The notes: generated by a model not told the origin, from the sequence alone. A DNA stretch of 9,013 nt from DAOQAK01 sp043801235 (GCA_043801235.1 JAZDMF010000125.1:1-9013), one strand, 5' to 3'; counted from the stretch's first letter, positions 1 through 6,772 are shown. Translations and numbers: made by a program.

Positions 1-1
1 A

Positions 2-397
2 GGACTGACTGCAAACACCAATTACACATGGAAAGTATGCCCTGATTACGGTTCGGGATGGACATTGTTTACGGCTACCGAAAACTTTTCCACGCTTAGC
101 GCCAAAGTGATAAATCCGGATATCGGCCTTAGTGATAACACTATTTCTGATCTGGTGATTTATCCGAATCCCATTACATACAGGACAAATATCAGCTTTG
201 TTTCTTCTTCGACCGACAAATGTTATATTACATTGTACGATATCATTGGTAAACCTGTTTCCTGTTATGAATATTATGTAGTTGAAGGATTTAACATCTA
301 TAATATTTCAGCATTTGGGCTGGCTGAAGGAATTTACTTCCTGGAGTTTCGTATGAAAGATGAAAAGAATATTACTAAGATGGTTATTAATAGATGA
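2..397 (+). CDS. 3' end of a T9SS-secreted protein with type A sorting domain (5'-truncated by window edge)
   Basis: The reading frame is open from the first bases of the window, so the true start lies upstream. 131 residues are visible. Visible residues 1 to about 35 (LTANTNYTWKVCPD, then GWTLFTAT) resemble the last strands of a fibronectin type III-like domain. Residues about 50-131 form a type IX secretion type A sorting domain: it begins DLVIYPNP, continues with a YITLYDIIGKPV strand and LAEGIYFLEF, and ends in a short basic tail (KMVINR). In this family the domain directs outer-membrane translocation by T9SS and is normally cleaved off, with the protein anchored to LPS or released. The cargo function cannot be told because the N-terminal part is missing. 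The TTG at 65 would be an internal codon, not a start. The gene converges on the PurF gene, with a palindromic element between them. Confidence 0.85.
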   Translation, partial: GLTANTNYTWKVCPDYGSGWTLFTATENFSTLSAKVINPDIGLSDNTISDLVIYPNPITYRTNISFVSSSTDKCYITLYDIIGKPVSCYEYYVVEGFNIYNISAFGLAEGIYFLEFRMKDEKNITKMVINR

Positions 398-412
398 TAC
401 GCAAAAAGCAAC

Positions 413-536
413 AAAATGCTTTAATCGTTCTTAAGGGTCAATTCCCTGCCCCTCTGGGGCGCACAACATCGCCTGTGCGTTGGCGTCTTTGATACCCCGC
501 TGCTTGCGGCGGGGTCATTCATTACAAAAGCATTTT
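413..536. repeat. Multi-hairpin palindromic intergenic element
   Basis: An outer inverted repeat, AAAATGCTTT (413-422) and AAAGCATTTT (527-536), encloses a GC-rich run of consecutive hairpins: AGGG/CCCT (434-437, 444-447), GCCCC/GGGGC (448-452, 456-460), CGCACA/TGTGCG (460-465, 474-479) and ACCCCGC/GCGGGGT (494-500, 509-515). The GC content contrasts sharply with the AT-rich flanks. The element sits between convergent genes and may act as a bidirectional terminator, but none of the stems is followed directly by a T-tract. It looks like a dispersed REP-like or small non-autonomous element. That reading is inference, since copy number cannot be seen from one window. Confidence 0.6.
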
Positions 537-617
537 TTAATGATATATCACATCTGTAGTTTGAATATTTATACTATCAAGAACCAATAAAGGGTAAAAA
601 ATTCCCATTATGGTAAT

Positions 618-2534
618 TTATTCAAACCCAAGCCCGTAAGCCCTTTCATTCCGACCTTCAATGTAATTGATAAATGATTTATTTACCACTTTGTTTCCTC
701 CGGGGGTTGGATAATTTCCTGTGAAATACCAGTCGCCGGTGTTTTCAGGACATGCTTCGTGAAGGTCTTCAATGGTCTGGAAAATTATCTGAAGTTCTGC
801 CTTTACTTCTTTTTCCTTAAGCATTCGCGATATTTTTTCAGAAATCTGTTCAGCAGTAAAAGGTCTATAAATCAGTTTAACATAGTTTACAATCTTTTCT
901 TTGGAAAAGAATTCCTGTTCCTTACATTTCCTGTAAACTTCATTAATCACACTCGTCTGACGCGTGTCCCGCAATAATTCAATGGCCGCTTTAAAAGCAA
1001 TAAAATCGCTTAGTTTAGCCATGTCAATGCCATAACAGTCGGGGTAGCGTATTTGTGGTGCTGAAGATGCAACGATAATTTTCTTAGGGTTAAGCCGGTC
1101 GAGCATCCTGACGATACTTTGTTTTAATGTGGTACCCCGAACGATGGAATCATCAATAACCACAAGCGTATCAGAATAATTGCGCACAATACCGTATGTA
1201 ACATCATAAACGTGGGTAACTAAATCGTCGCGTTTGTTATCCTGCGTTATAAAAGTCCGGAGCTTAATATCTTTTACGGCAAGAGTTTCAATCCTGGGTT
1301 TAAGTTTAAAAATTTCGTCAAGCTTTTCAGACGTCAGAAAGCTACCTGTTTGTAGTATTTTTTCTTTCTGGATTTTTTTGCAAAATGCATTGAGTTCTTC
1401 AATAAGGCCGTTAAATGCAGTGACCGCTGTGTTAGGAATATATGAAAAAACCGTGTTTTCTAAATCATAATTTATTGCTTTCAGGATAGCTGGAGCAAGA
1501 TTTTTTCCAAGTTTTTTTCTTTCACAATAAATATTTTTATCGGTTCCCCGCGAAAAATATATTCTTTCGAATGAGCATGATTTTTTTTCCTGTGGCTCGC
1601 GGCATACAACCTCATTAAACGCCCCGTCTTTTTTAATGATAACAGCATGTCCCGGTTTCAATTCCTGTACTGAATCAACAGGCACATTAAATGCTGTCTG
1701 TATAGCAGGTCGTTCAGAAGCAACTACAACAATCTCATCATTTTTAAAATAAAATGCCGGTCTGATTCCCCATGGGTCGCGGATAACAAATGCATCACCA
1801 TGTCCTAACAATCCGGCTATCACATATCCGCCATCCCAGTCTTTACATGATTTTGCCAGAATATTCTGAATATTCATGTTTTGCTGTATTAGAGGAGAGA
1901 TTTCTTTTTTATGAAAGCCTTCCGATTTATATTTTTTAAGCAGGTCGTCGTTTTCACTATTAATATAATGACCGATCTTTTCCATAATAGTTATGGTGTC
2001 GGTGGTTTCATATGGATGCTGTCCGAGATTAAGAAGTTTTTCAAATTGCTCGTCGACATTAGTGAGGTTGAAGTTTCCTGCAACTACCAGGGTCCTCGAA
2101 AGAAAGTTGTGCTGTAAAATAAAAGGATGGCAGGTTTCAATATTATTCACGCCGAATGTGCCATAGCGCAAGTGCCCAAGAAATAATTCACCTGTAAATT
2201 CAAGGTTCTGTTTAAGCCATCTGACATCGTTCAGCCTTTCAGGAGTTTTTCCTGATATTTTTTCAATCGATGAATTTATTTTTTCATAAATATCTTTGAT
2301 GGGAGCTGACGAATTGGAGCGGCTTCTGTCAAGATAATGATATCCGGGATCAACATCAAATTTAATTCCTGCAATACCGGCTCCGTCCTGTCCGCGGTTA
2401 TGCTGCTTCTCCATTAACAGGTACAGTTTGTTTAATCCATAAAGGGCTGTGCCGTACTTTGCAAGGTAATATTCAAGAGGTTTCAAAAGCCTGATGAGGG
2501 CAATACCGCATTCATGCTTGATAGCATCGCTCAT
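618..2534 (-). CDS. purF: Amidophosphoribosyltransferase, long PurF-type paralogue
   Basis: A 638-residue glutamine amidotransferase/phosphoribosyltransferase. Canonical PurF makes 5-phosphoribosylamine from PRPP and glutamine, the first step of purine synthesis. The class II glutaminase half begins after a short leader: Cys9 (KHECG) is the expected nucleophile, exposed by propeptide cleavage as in B. subtilis PurF. NRGQDGAG (46-53), GHLRYGTFG (120-128) and RDPWGIRP (252-259) follow. The phosphoribosyltransferase half carries the PRPP-binding motif VVIDDSIVRGTT (458-469). The protein is well over 100 residues longer than typical PurF (about 470-500), with extra sequence between the domains and a C-terminal extension containing GDWYFTGNYPTPGG. 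This matches the long PurF-like proteins of Bacteroidota, which often coexist with a standard PurF, so a specialised role is possible. The ATG at 2534 is preferred over the TTG at 2555 because the TTG lies inside the best promoter match. The position expected to be Gly in the GNGN oxyanion-hole motif is Phe (GNFN, 153-156). Confidence 0.88.
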   Translation of the reverse strand: MSDAIKHECGIALIRLLKPLEYYLAKYGTALYGLNKLYLLMEKQHNRGQDGAGIAGIKFDVDPGYHYLDRSRSNSSAPIKDIYEKINSSIEKISGKTPERLNDVRWLKQNLEFTGELFLGHLRYGTFGVNNIETCHPFILQHNFLSRTLVVAGNFNLTNVDEQFEKLLNLGQHPYETTDTITIMEKIGHYINSENDDLLKKYKSEGFHKKEISPLIQQNMNIQNILAKSCKDWDGGYVIAGLLGHGDAFVIRDPWGIRPAFYFKNDEIVVVASERPAIQTAFNVPVDSVQELKPGHAVIIKKDGAFNEVVCREPQEKKSCSFERIYFSRGTDKNIYCERKKLGKNLAPAILKAINYDLENTVFSYIPNTAVTAFNGLIEELNAFCKKIQKEKILQTGSFLTSEKLDEIFKLKPRIETLAVKDIKLRTFITQDNKRDDLVTHVYDVTYGIVRNYSDTLVVIDDSIVRGTTLKQSIVRMLDRLNPKKIIVASSAPQIRYPDCYGIDMAKLSDFIAFKAAIELLRDTRQTSVINEVYRKCKEQEFFSKEKIVNYVKLIYRPFTAEQISEKISRMLKEKEVKAELQIIFQTIEDLHEACPENTGDWYFTGNYPTPGGNKVVNKSFINYIEGRNERAYGLGFE

Positions 2535-2552
2535 GTGGGAGGTATTAAAAAG

Positions 2553-2585
2553 CAAAATTAGTGGTTTTTGCCAGGCAAAAACAAA
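2553..2585 (-). promoter_or_regulatory. Candidate Bacteroidota promoter for the purF-like gene
   Basis: On the minus strand TTTG (2585-2582) is followed after 21 bases by TAATTTTG (2560-2553), a full match to TTTG-N19-21-TAnnTTTG. The predicted transcription start is about 2548, giving a leader of roughly 14 bases before the ATG at 2534. This fixes the start choice, because the alternative TTG at 2555 would fall within the -7 element. Confidence 0.6.
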
Positions 2586-2715
2586 GAAAACTAAATATTT
2601 TTTTAAAGAAAAATTGTATAATTAAACAAGTAACGTTTTTTTATATATATAATTTTATATCAATTATTTGTAAAACAATAACACAATTCAACAGGTAAGA
2701 AATTAATTATTTCAT

Positions 2716-2748
2716 TTTGTTTTCAGCCAAGGTATTATTGCATCTTTG
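2716..2748 (+). promoter_or_regulatory. Candidate promoter for the small membrane-protein gene at 2790
   Basis: TTTG (2716-2719), a 21-base spacer and CATCTTTG (2741-2748) match the Bacteroidota consensus with one mismatch (C for T at the first -7 base). The predicted start is near 2753, leaving a leader of about 37 bases. It is divergent from the purF-like promoter. Confidence 0.5.
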
Positions 2749-2789
2749 TAACAGAAAACAAAAGATTTAAGAATTTAAAAAATAAATTT

Positions 2790-2879
2790 ATGAAAGCGCT
2801 CATTAAAACTAATGTTTACTTGCTGGTGTATCTGACCTTTATTGCAACCATTATTATTGTCAGCATTACTCTGGGATAA
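2790..2879 (+). CDS. 29-residue single-pass membrane protein, copy 1 of a paralogous pair
   Basis: A small gene with ATG start and TAA stop. The product starts MKALIKTNVYLL, is hydrophobic from about residue 9 to 28, and ends in Gly29. Two or three lysines before the hydrophobic stretch suggest one membrane helix with the N-terminus in the cytoplasm. The evidence that it is real is a second gene at 6964-7053 of identical length: 17 of 29 residues match, nearly all other changes are conservative, and seven of the matching residues use synonymous codons differing only at the third base. Both ATGs are preceded by AATTTAAAAA (here 2772-2781) ending 8-9 bases before the start, consistent with A-rich Bacteroidota initiation sites. 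I do not recognise the family. Size and topology are compatible with a small regulatory subunit of a membrane complex or a type I toxin-like peptide, but nothing here decides between them. Confidence 0.72.
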   Translation: MKALIKTNVYLLVYLTFIATIIIVSITLG

Positions 2880-3012
2880 GGTAAAAATAAAACACCACAA
2901 ACAAAATAATAATTATTTCAACAAGTAATAATAAATCTATTATTTTAAAACATAAACAATAAAAAAATACGAAATTTCTTAAAATGAACAGGTAAGAAGT
3001 ATATTTTTTTAA

Positions 3013-3044
3013 TTGTTATATGTCCGCAAACGAATATAAATTTG
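3013..3044 (+). promoter_or_regulatory. Candidate promoter for the PKD/SprB-repeat protein gene
   Basis: TTG (3013-3015), a 21-base spacer and a perfect TAAATTTG (3037-3044) match the Bacteroidota promoter. Predicted transcription start is near 3049, with a leader of about 46 bases to the ATG at 3095. The leader is AT-rich and has no Shine-Dalgarno sequence. Confidence 0.6.
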
Positions 3045-3094
3045 CTTATGAAAAATAAAATTCCTAATTTTACTAACCTTTAAACCTATACATT

Positions 3095-5284
3095 ATGAAA
3101 AAGATTCTGCTCTCCCTAATGCTGTTGTGCATAAACGTATTTTCTTTTGCACAGAATGTAACAACCACTATCAGCGGCACAATAATAAATTCCTCTACAG
3201 GATTGCCTGTTAGTTATCAGGCCGTATATATTGTTGCCGACTCTAACTCAGGCTTTAATTTCTATAGCGAAGTGTACACCGACAATAACGGGTATTATGC
3301 CGACACATTGACCATACCACATCCATCTCAAATTCCATTTTATATTTCAACATCAAACTGCAATGGAGCAATAATAACAAATATAGTGATCAGCAGCACT
3401 CTTCCTATGATCTCCTGCTTTACAATTAACTGTGGTGGAAATCCCACGAACTGTTCTGCCGGTTTTTCAGCTTATCCTGATTCATTAAACACTCTGGGAT
3501 ATACGTATTATTTTTATGATCAATCTTCAGGTGGTGCAGGAACTATTACTTCATGGTATTGGGATTTCGGCGACGGAGGAACATGCACCATGCAAAATAC
3601 AACACACACTTTTGCAAATATCGGACTATATAATGTTTGCCTTACAATTGCCACCGATTCTGGATGCACTGCCACTTACTGCGATAATATTTATGTCGAC
3701 AGCACGAATACACCGCCATGTCATGCATCATTCCAGTACACAGTAAATAATGCAAGTGTTGATTTTTATGGCTGGGCAAATAATTCAGGCGCAACTTATA
3801 CATGGGATTTTGGTGATGGTTCTTCGGGTACAGGACAAAATGTTACACATATTTATTCTGTACTGGGCTCATATACAGTATGCCTTACCATTACCACCGG
3901 CAACGGTTGCTCCGATACTTATTGCGCAACAGTAATCACAGGGTCTTCATCAAATGGTTGTCCGGCTTCATTTTACGCTTATAATGATTCCCTTGGTGTG
4001 TACACCTATCAATTTGTAAATACTTCTCCGGGCGCCAATAACGGGATTGCTTTTTACTGGAATTTTGGCGATGGGACAAGCTCAAACGATGTGAATCCTA
4101 TACATACATTTGGCGGAATTGGAACTTACACTGTTTGCCTTCATGTACTTGATGACAGCACGGGAGTTATTTTATGCCATTACTGTGAAACAATTGTTGT
4201 TGATTCTTCAAACACTACAGGATGTTATTCCTATTTCGGCTGGAATTCTGCAAACGACGGATCTGTGTATTTCTATGATTATTCAGGTGCCGGTTGTCCT
4301 TCTGACACCATAATTTCATGGACATGGTGCTTTGGCGATGGCTCTTCCTCAACCGACCAGAACCCTATACATTTTTATGGTACAGGACTGTATAATGTAT
4401 GCCTTACTATCAATACGGCTTCGGGATGTTCTTCAACCTATTGCGATTATTTACAGGTATATTACAATGATTCCAGCAATTACTGCAACCTGTACGTAAC
4501 GGCAAATTCAATAATTAATGAATCGGTAACCGGCGCTGCTGACGGTGCTATTGATATTGATGTATTCGGCGGAACGCCTCCTTATGCATTTTCATGGAGC
4601 AACGGCGAAACAACTGAAGATATTTCCGGCCTCACTGCAGGTTATTATGATGTTGTGGTAACGGATAATTCCGGAATACAAGGTTGTCATACCTGGGCTA
4701 CTTTTGAAATACTCACACAGTCTGATTCTTCTAACTGGGGTTATATTGATACGCTGAATACAACCCCCTTCGACAGCTGCTTTAATTTCTCAATAGGCAG
4801 TGCATATATATATAGCTTCACTTTCATAGATAATACTACTATTGAAATTACCTGGATTGTTTATGACACACAAGGAATTGATCATGGTTTTGTAACAGTT
4901 ATTTACACTTTTGCTAATTACGGAAACTATCAGTTTTCAGTAACTATCATTTGTGGCTCTGCTAAAAGTACTCATACTTTTTATGATCATCTATACATCA
5001 TGGACCTTGCTGCTGGCTTAACTGATATAAATTCTGCTTCAGAAAATATGATGTTGTACCCAAATCCTGTAACTGATAAATTAAATGTGGAAATAAGCCT
5101 GCCTTCAGACATGGTGACAGTGAGTATAATAAACTCAATGGGACAGACAATTCTTGCAAATACCACAGCTTATGATTATAGCCAAAACGGATTCTCAATC
5201 AATACCTCTTCCTTATCAAAAGGATTGTACTTTGTTCAGGTGAATAATAACGGACAAACAATTACCGGCAGGTTTGTCAAATAA
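3095..5284 (+). CDS. Secreted PKD-domain and SprB-repeat protein with T9SS type A sorting domain
   Basis: 729 residues. Residues 1-20 are a signal peptide (MKKILLSLMLL, cleavage likely after FAQ). Residues about 24-75 (TISGTI, DNNGYYADTL) resemble a carboxypeptidase regulatory-like or similar beta-sandwich. Four PKD domains follow, marked by WDFGDG at 156-161, WDFGDG at 237-242, WNFGDG at 322-327 and WCFGDG at 411-416. Each has the paired VCL strand and a downstream GC-x3-TYC or C-x-x-C pattern that could form disulfides. Residues about 472-540 are a SprB-type repeat (GAADGAIDIDVFGGTPPYAFSW). Residues about 560-637 look like a degenerate fifth PKD domain. Residues about 652-729 are the T9SS sorting domain (MLYPNPVTDKLNVE, then SLSKGLYFVQV). 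The protein is expected to pass the inner membrane by Sec and the outer membrane by T9SS to act at the surface, probably as an adhesin or scaffold. No catalytic domain is visible. It is a single-gene unit with its own promoter and terminator. Confidence 0.9.
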   Translation: MKKILLSLMLLCINVFSFAQNVTTTISGTIINSSTGLPVSYQAVYIVADSNSGFNFYSEVYTDNNGYYADTLTIPHPSQIPFYISTSNCNGAIITNIVISSTLPMISCFTINCGGNPTNCSAGFSAYPDSLNTLGYTYYFYDQSSGGAGTITSWYWDFGDGGTCTMQNTTHTFANIGLYNVCLTIATDSGCTATYCDNIYVDSTNTPPCHASFQYTVNNASVDFYGWANNSGATYTWDFGDGSSGTGQNVTHIYSVLGSYTVCLTITTGNGCSDTYCATVITGSSSNGCPASFYAYNDSLGVYTYQFVNTSPGANNGIAFYWNFGDGTSSNDVNPIHTFGGIGTYTVCLHVLDDSTGVILCHYCETIVVDSSNTTGCYSYFGWNSANDGSVYFYDYSGAGCPSDTIISWTWCFGDGSSSTDQNPIHFYGTGLYNVCLTINTASGCSSTYCDYLQVYYNDSSNYCNLYVTANSIINESVTGAADGAIDIDVFGGTPPYAFSWSNGETTEDISGLTAGYYDVVVTDNSGIQGCHTWATFEILTQSDSSNWGYIDTLNTTPFDSCFNFSIGSAYIYSFTFIDNTTIEITWIVYDTQGIDHGFVTVIYTFANYGNYQFSVTIICGSAKSTHTFYDHLYIMDLAAGLTDINSASENMMLYPNPVTDKLNVEISLPSDMVTVSIINSMGQTILANTTAYDYSQNGFSINTSSLSKGLYFVQVNNNGQTITGRFVK

Positions 5285-5307
5285 AACATCATTTGTTCTC
5301 ATGGCCC

Positions 5308-5341
5308 AAACAGCGATCTTATTACGGTCGCTGTTTTTTTT
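5308..5341 (+). terminator. Intrinsic terminator of the PKD/SprB protein gene
   Basis: AAACAGCGATC (5308-5318) pairs with GGTCGCTGTTT (5326-5336) around the loop TTATTAC, with one T-G wobble. A run of eight T residues spans 5334-5341. It begins 23 bases after the stop codon at 5284. Confidence 0.85.
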
Positions 5342-5345
5342 ATTT

Positions 5346-5353
5346 TAGATTTG
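5346..5353 (+). promoter_or_regulatory. Candidate -7 element just upstream of the GNAT gene
   Basis: TAGATTTG is a full match to TAnnTTTG and ends only four bases before the ATG at 5358, so transcription would begin at or very near the start codon. The expected -33 position falls inside the preceding terminator and has no TTTG. Support therefore rests on the -7 match alone. Confidence 0.35.
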
Positions 5354-5357
5354 CATT

Positions 5358-5786
5358 ATGTTTACCATATTGAAATTTAAGAAATCTGATGAGGAATTAT
5401 TTGCAAAGGCATTTGCTATCCGCACCGAAGTTTTTGTAAAAGGATTGAATATCGATCCTCTTCTTGAGGCTGATGAATACGATGCTGTTGCACATCATTT
5501 TCTATTGCTTGAGAATGATATTCCTCTGGCTACCGCCCGCTGGCGTGAAACGGAAAAAGGCATAAAGCTGGAACGTTTTGCTGTTCCTGCAGCTCACAGA
5601 AATAAAGGCATCGGAGCTTTTCTGCTTAAAGAAATACTTGCGGATGTAATTCCTTTAAAGGAAAAAATTTATCTTCATTCACAATATACAGCCATTAATT
5701 TATATCTGAAAAATGGTTTTAAAATAGAAGGGCCGTCATTTGAAGAAGCAGGAATAAAACATTATTGCATGGTGCATGAAGGATAA
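5358..5786 (+). CDS. GNAT-family N-acetyltransferase (ElaA/YjcF-like)
   Basis: 142 residues, a full-length single-domain GNAT enzyme that transfers an acetyl group from acetyl-CoA to an amine of unknown identity. The N-terminal AIRTEVFVKGLNID (20-33) and DEYDAVAHHFLL (39-50) are typical of the ElaA/YjcF branch. The acetyl-CoA pyrophosphate-binding loop is RNKGIG at 81-86, preceded by the beta-4 strand KLERFAV (70-76). The C-terminal YLKNGFKIEGPSFEEAGIKH (116-135) is the usual end of this subfamily. There is no room for a normal ribosome-binding site between the preceding terminator and the ATG. The gene ends exactly where the convergent histidinol-phosphatase gene ends. The substrate cannot be predicted from the sequence. 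Confidence 0.88.
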   Translation: MFTILKFKKSDEELFAKAFAIRTEVFVKGLNIDPLLEADEYDAVAHHFLLLENDIPLATARWRETEKGIKLERFAVPAAHRNKGIGAFLLKEILADVIPLKEKIYLHSQYTAINLYLKNGFKIEGPSFEEAGIKHYCMVHEG

Positions 5787-6626
5787 TCACAGGGGAATAT
5801 CCTGCCAGATTTTACCGGAAAAATATTTAATACTGTTGAACCCGATATCCTTTAATATTCCAATGGTTTCATCATAATACAAAATCAGTTCGACGGGTAA
5901 GTGCGCATCTGAACTGATTGTAACAGGAATATTCCTTTTGTATATTTTTTTCAGAATATTTACTCCGGGATATAGTGAATCGCATCGCTTTCTGTAAATT
6001 CCCCTAGTGTTGACTTCCACAACACATCCGTTTTTTTGAACAATATCAAGTAGTTGATTTATCAAATCCTTATACCAATCTTCATCCTCAGAAAAAAAAC
6101 GGTTTTTATTATGCATTTTAATTTTATCGATATGTCCGATAATATCGGGATTTTGAGTCAGAACCATTTCCGAGATTTGGTAATAATATGCCTGAACGGC
6201 CAGTTTGATATCATTATTGAAAGTATCCTGCAATCCGGTTAAATAATTTTTTTCAGGACCATCAATAAACCACAATCTTCCGTTTTCCCTGTTCCTCACC
6301 AAATGCACAGAACCTATAACGTAATCAGTTGCCATTCTTTGCTTCAGAAGATAAACGTCATCAGAAAGGCCGGGCACATAATCGAATTCAAATCCCAGAA
6401 AAATATTTATCTGCTTATTATATTTTTCCTTTAACGCTCTTATTTCAGAAACATACTTTTCAATATTGTGTTCCTTGATGCTGTATCCATTATCAAAAGG
6501 CAGAGGTGAATGGCATGAAAAGCCAAGTGCGGACATTTTTCTCTTTACTGCTTCTTTCACATAATCTTCTGGCTGGGCCTTGCCATCGCAATAAATAGTG
6601 TGGGTGTGAAAGTTGAAATAATTCAT
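5787..6626 (-). CDS. hisK: Histidinol-phosphatase, PHP family (HisK/HisJ type)
   Basis: 279 residues, the usual size for PHP-type histidinol-phosphatase, which removes phosphate from L-histidinol phosphate in histidine synthesis using a metal cluster. Likely metal ligands are visible throughout: HTH at 7-9, Asp14 (CDG), His39 (SCHSP), Glu80 (GFEFD), His108 (GSVHLV), His165 (GHIDKIK), and Asp240 and His242 (SSDAH). The SCHSPLPF segment and the GFEFDYVPG segment are characteristic of HisJ/HisK among PHP proteins. The ATG at 6626 is chosen because HTHTIYCDG should begin a few residues from the N-terminus; the TTG at 6668 would add 14 residues without family counterpart. No other his genes are in view. 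The substrate is assigned from family resemblance; another small phosphate ester is possible. Confidence 0.82.
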   Translation of the reverse strand: MNYFNFHTHTIYCDGKAQPEDYVKEAVKRKMSALGFSCHSPLPFDNGYSIKEHNIEKYVSEIRALKEKYNKQINIFLGFEFDYVPGLSDDVYLLKQRMATDYVIGSVHLVRNRENGRLWFIDGPEKNYLTGLQDTFNNDIKLAVQAYYYQISEMVLTQNPDIIGHIDKIKMHNKNRFFSEDEDWYKDLINQLLDIVQKNGCVVEVNTRGIYRKRCDSLYPGVNILKKIYKRNIPVTISSDAHLPVELILYYDETIGILKDIGFNSIKYFSGKIWQDIPL

Positions 6627-6649
6627 CCGTAATATGATTTCCTCTTTTG

Positions 6650-6657
6650 CAAAAATA
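6650..6657 (-). promoter_or_regulatory. Candidate -7 element for the histidinol-phosphatase gene
   Basis: TATTTTTG on the minus strand (6657-6650) matches TAnnTTTG and lies 23 bases before the ATG at 6626. No convincing TTTG occurs at the -33 distance. It supports the ATG over the upstream TTG at 6668 but is weak by itself. Confidence 0.35.
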
Positions 6658-6695
6658 CCAAATCGCAAGTACTAAAATAAAAAAACGCAGCATTT

Positions 6696-6772
6696 GTAAT
6701 CGGTAATCAGTGGTCGGTAATCGGCAGCTCTTATCCGAACTACTGATTACTGATAACTGTTCACTGATTACT
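6696..6772. repeat. Inverted arrays of ACTGATT-type heptamers
   Basis: The left arm is four tandem heptamers on the plus strand: GTAATCG (6696), GTAATCA (6703), GTGGTCG (6710), GTAATCG (6717). The right arm is the reverse-complementary type: ACTGATT (6742), ACTGATA (6749), ACTGTTC (6756), ACTGATT (6763), then AC. The arms can fold into an imperfect hairpin around about 18 bases. Similar short heptamer tandems (STRRs) are known from cyanobacteria, and the sequence resembles low-complexity intergenic repeats seen in Bacteroidota. It lies upstream of the histidinol-phosphatase gene and carries no coding gene. Confidence 0.7.

Larger units (their letters stand above)
2690..2998. repeat. 12-bp direct repeats flanking the first 29-codon gene, with related AACARGTAA motifs
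   Basis: AACAGGTAAGAA occurs at 2690-2701 and 2987-2998, either side of the small gene at 2790-2879. A related AACAAGTAA occurs at 2625-2633 and 2920-2928, so each 12-mer is preceded by an AACAAGTAA 65 or 67 bases upstream. The sequence between the motifs is too AT-rich to align with confidence. They could be regulatory sites, the trace of a small duplication, or chance in AT-rich DNA. Confidence 0.4.

Noticed and set aside
592..606. GGG/CCC pairing around 592-606 as a purF terminator on the minus strand
   Set aside because: There are only three GC pairs around an A/T loop and the following T-run is broken. The palindromic element at 413-536 is a better candidate for ending transcription.
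2790..2879. Classification of the two micro-proteins as type I toxins
   Set aside because: Size and hydrophobicity fit, but no antisense promoter of the TAnnTTTG type or antisense RNA structure was found opposite either gene. It is kept only as one hypothesis.
2927..2944. AT-only hairpin AATAATA/TATTATT as a terminator for the first micro-protein gene
   Set aside because: The stem has no G or C pairs and no T-tract follows, so it is too weak to call. No good terminator was found for this gene before the next promoter.
618..6626. Purine-histidine operon linking the purF-like and hisK genes
   Set aside because: The genes are 3.2 kb apart with plus-strand genes and terminators between them, so there is no shared transcript.
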